Assembly (NCBI GenBank): GCA_027489035.1
Contig: JAIYAN010000012.1
Location: forward strand, 124,001-188,000
Direction: 5' to 3'
DNA length: 64,000 nt
Source: Chitinophagaceae bacterium
GTDB lineage: Bacteria > Bacteroidota > Bacteroidia > Chitinophagales > Chitinophagaceae
The translations under genes and the position numbers were made by a program. Positions 63,620-64,000 of the stretch are shown one piece after another (the first letter of the stretch is position 1; every line of letters begins with the position of its first letter). The notes beneath the pieces were generated by a model. The model worked only from the letters and a program-made list of their open reading frames with translations. It ran no database searches and was not told where the DNA came from.

Positions 63620-64000
63620 ATGGAATATAATTTTATTGAGATAGAGAAAAAATGGCAAAACAATTGGAAAGACACAAATGCTTATCAAGTATCTAATGAT
63701 TCTTCGAAACCGCCGTTTTATGTGTTGGATATGTTTCCTTATCCAAGTGGTGCAGGGTTGCATGTTGGTCATCCTTTGGGATATATTGCTAGTGATATTT
63801 ATAGCAGATTTAAGCGCCTAAAAGGTTTCAATGTTCTACATCCTATGGGTTTTGATAGTTTTGGTTTGCCAGCTGAGCAATATGCGATTGAAACCGGACA
63901 GCATCCTGCCACAACAACTCAAAAAAATATTGCCACCTTCAAAGATCAACTTGATAAAATTGGATTTTGTTACGATTGGAGCAGAGAAATTCGTACTAGC
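63620..64000 (+). CDS. leuS: Leucyl-tRNA synthetase, N-terminal part (runs off the window)
   Basis: LeuS charges tRNA(Leu). Only the first 127 codons are present. The translation starts [17 protein letters not shown] and continues [20 protein letters not shown] with the class I HIGH-type motif HVGH, then [25 protein letters not shown] and [14 protein letters not shown], which are standard LeuS sequence. The 233 bp upstream to ftsX hold no other gene, tRNA or clear hairpin. The start at 63620 is the natural ATG. Confidence 0.96.
   Translation, partial: MEYNFIEIEKKWQNNWKDTNAYQVSNDSSKPPFYVLDMFPYPSGAGLHVGHPLGYIASDIYSRFKRLKGFNVLHPMGFDSFGLPAEQYAIETGQHPATTTQKNIATFKDQLDKIGFCYDWSREIRTS

Overview
The window is chromosomal DNA of a member of the Bacteroidota, most like the Chitinophagaceae or a near relative; the family is an inference. 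Evidence: A+T-rich sequence, no Shine-Dalgarno sequences before starts, repeated matches to the Bacteroidota -7 promoter element TAnnTTTG, two TonB-dependent receptors, and a type III pantothenate kinase. CarB and ComEC also have the short forms I would expect in this phylum. I see no rRNA, tRNA, prophage or CRISPR. The one mobile gene is an IS200-like (RAYT-type) transposase at 6201-6662.

Layout: (1) 1-3084: 5' part of gatB (minus strand), then a umuDC-like translesion polymerase pair. (2) 3094-5916: a 7-bp tandem array, then coaX, an outer-membrane protein and an LptC-like lipoprotein, closely packed. (3) 5991-6738: the transposase gene between two arrays of 13-bp palindromes spaced exactly 25 bp apart. 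(4) 6855-9622: an arsenic operon arsR-arsM-acr3-arsC with an ArsR-like operator. (5) 9744-15125: two TonB-dependent receptors, the second FecA-like, around an NAD(P)-binding oxidoreductase. (6) 15236-18528: a DUF2721-like membrane protein containing a 17-base homopolymer, lpxD, an hxlR/yceI divergent pair, a candidate small RNA and a small CxxC membrane protein. (7) 18522-23480: meaB and four glycosyltransferases. (8) 23649-34779: a LON-domain protein, mutL, a NagZ-like GH3 enzyme, an MHS-type transporter, acs, queA, an L,D-transpeptidase and a methyltransferase. (9) 34962-43128: kbl and a run of plus-strand genes including a saccharopine-dehydrogenase-like enzyme, a HEAT-repeat protein, a lipoprotein, a secreted protein of 17-residue repeats, lutB and a polysaccharide-deacetylase-like protein. 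(10) 43106-50570 (minus): carB, comEC, purH and an EamA transporter in series. (11) 50663-53975: several palindromic repeat families around a secreted YceI protein and an M23 peptidase, then bcp. (12) 54599-59115: a FIST sensor, a multi-PAS histidine kinase and a LuxR-type regulator. (13) 59225-64000: a HAD phosphatase, a YffB/Spx-like protein, an aldo/keto reductase, uppP, a DUF3098-like protein, ftsX, and the 5' end of leuS.

Genes that clearly act together: arsR-arsM-acr3-arsC (sensing, methylation, efflux and reduction of arsenic), umuD-umuC, the FIST/kinase/regulator relay, and carB with purH (nucleotide synthesis). LptC, LpxD, UppP, FtsX, the M23 peptidase and the L,D-transpeptidase serve the envelope but are scattered. 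The most unusual material is non-coding: the 25-bp-periodic palindromes around the transposase, the repeat modules around the second yceI, and an isolated 73-nt two-hairpin transcript candidate. Among proteins, the 17-residue-repeat protein, the UmuD-like protein with Arg at the catalytic Lys position, and MutL with an altered endonuclease motif deserve attention.
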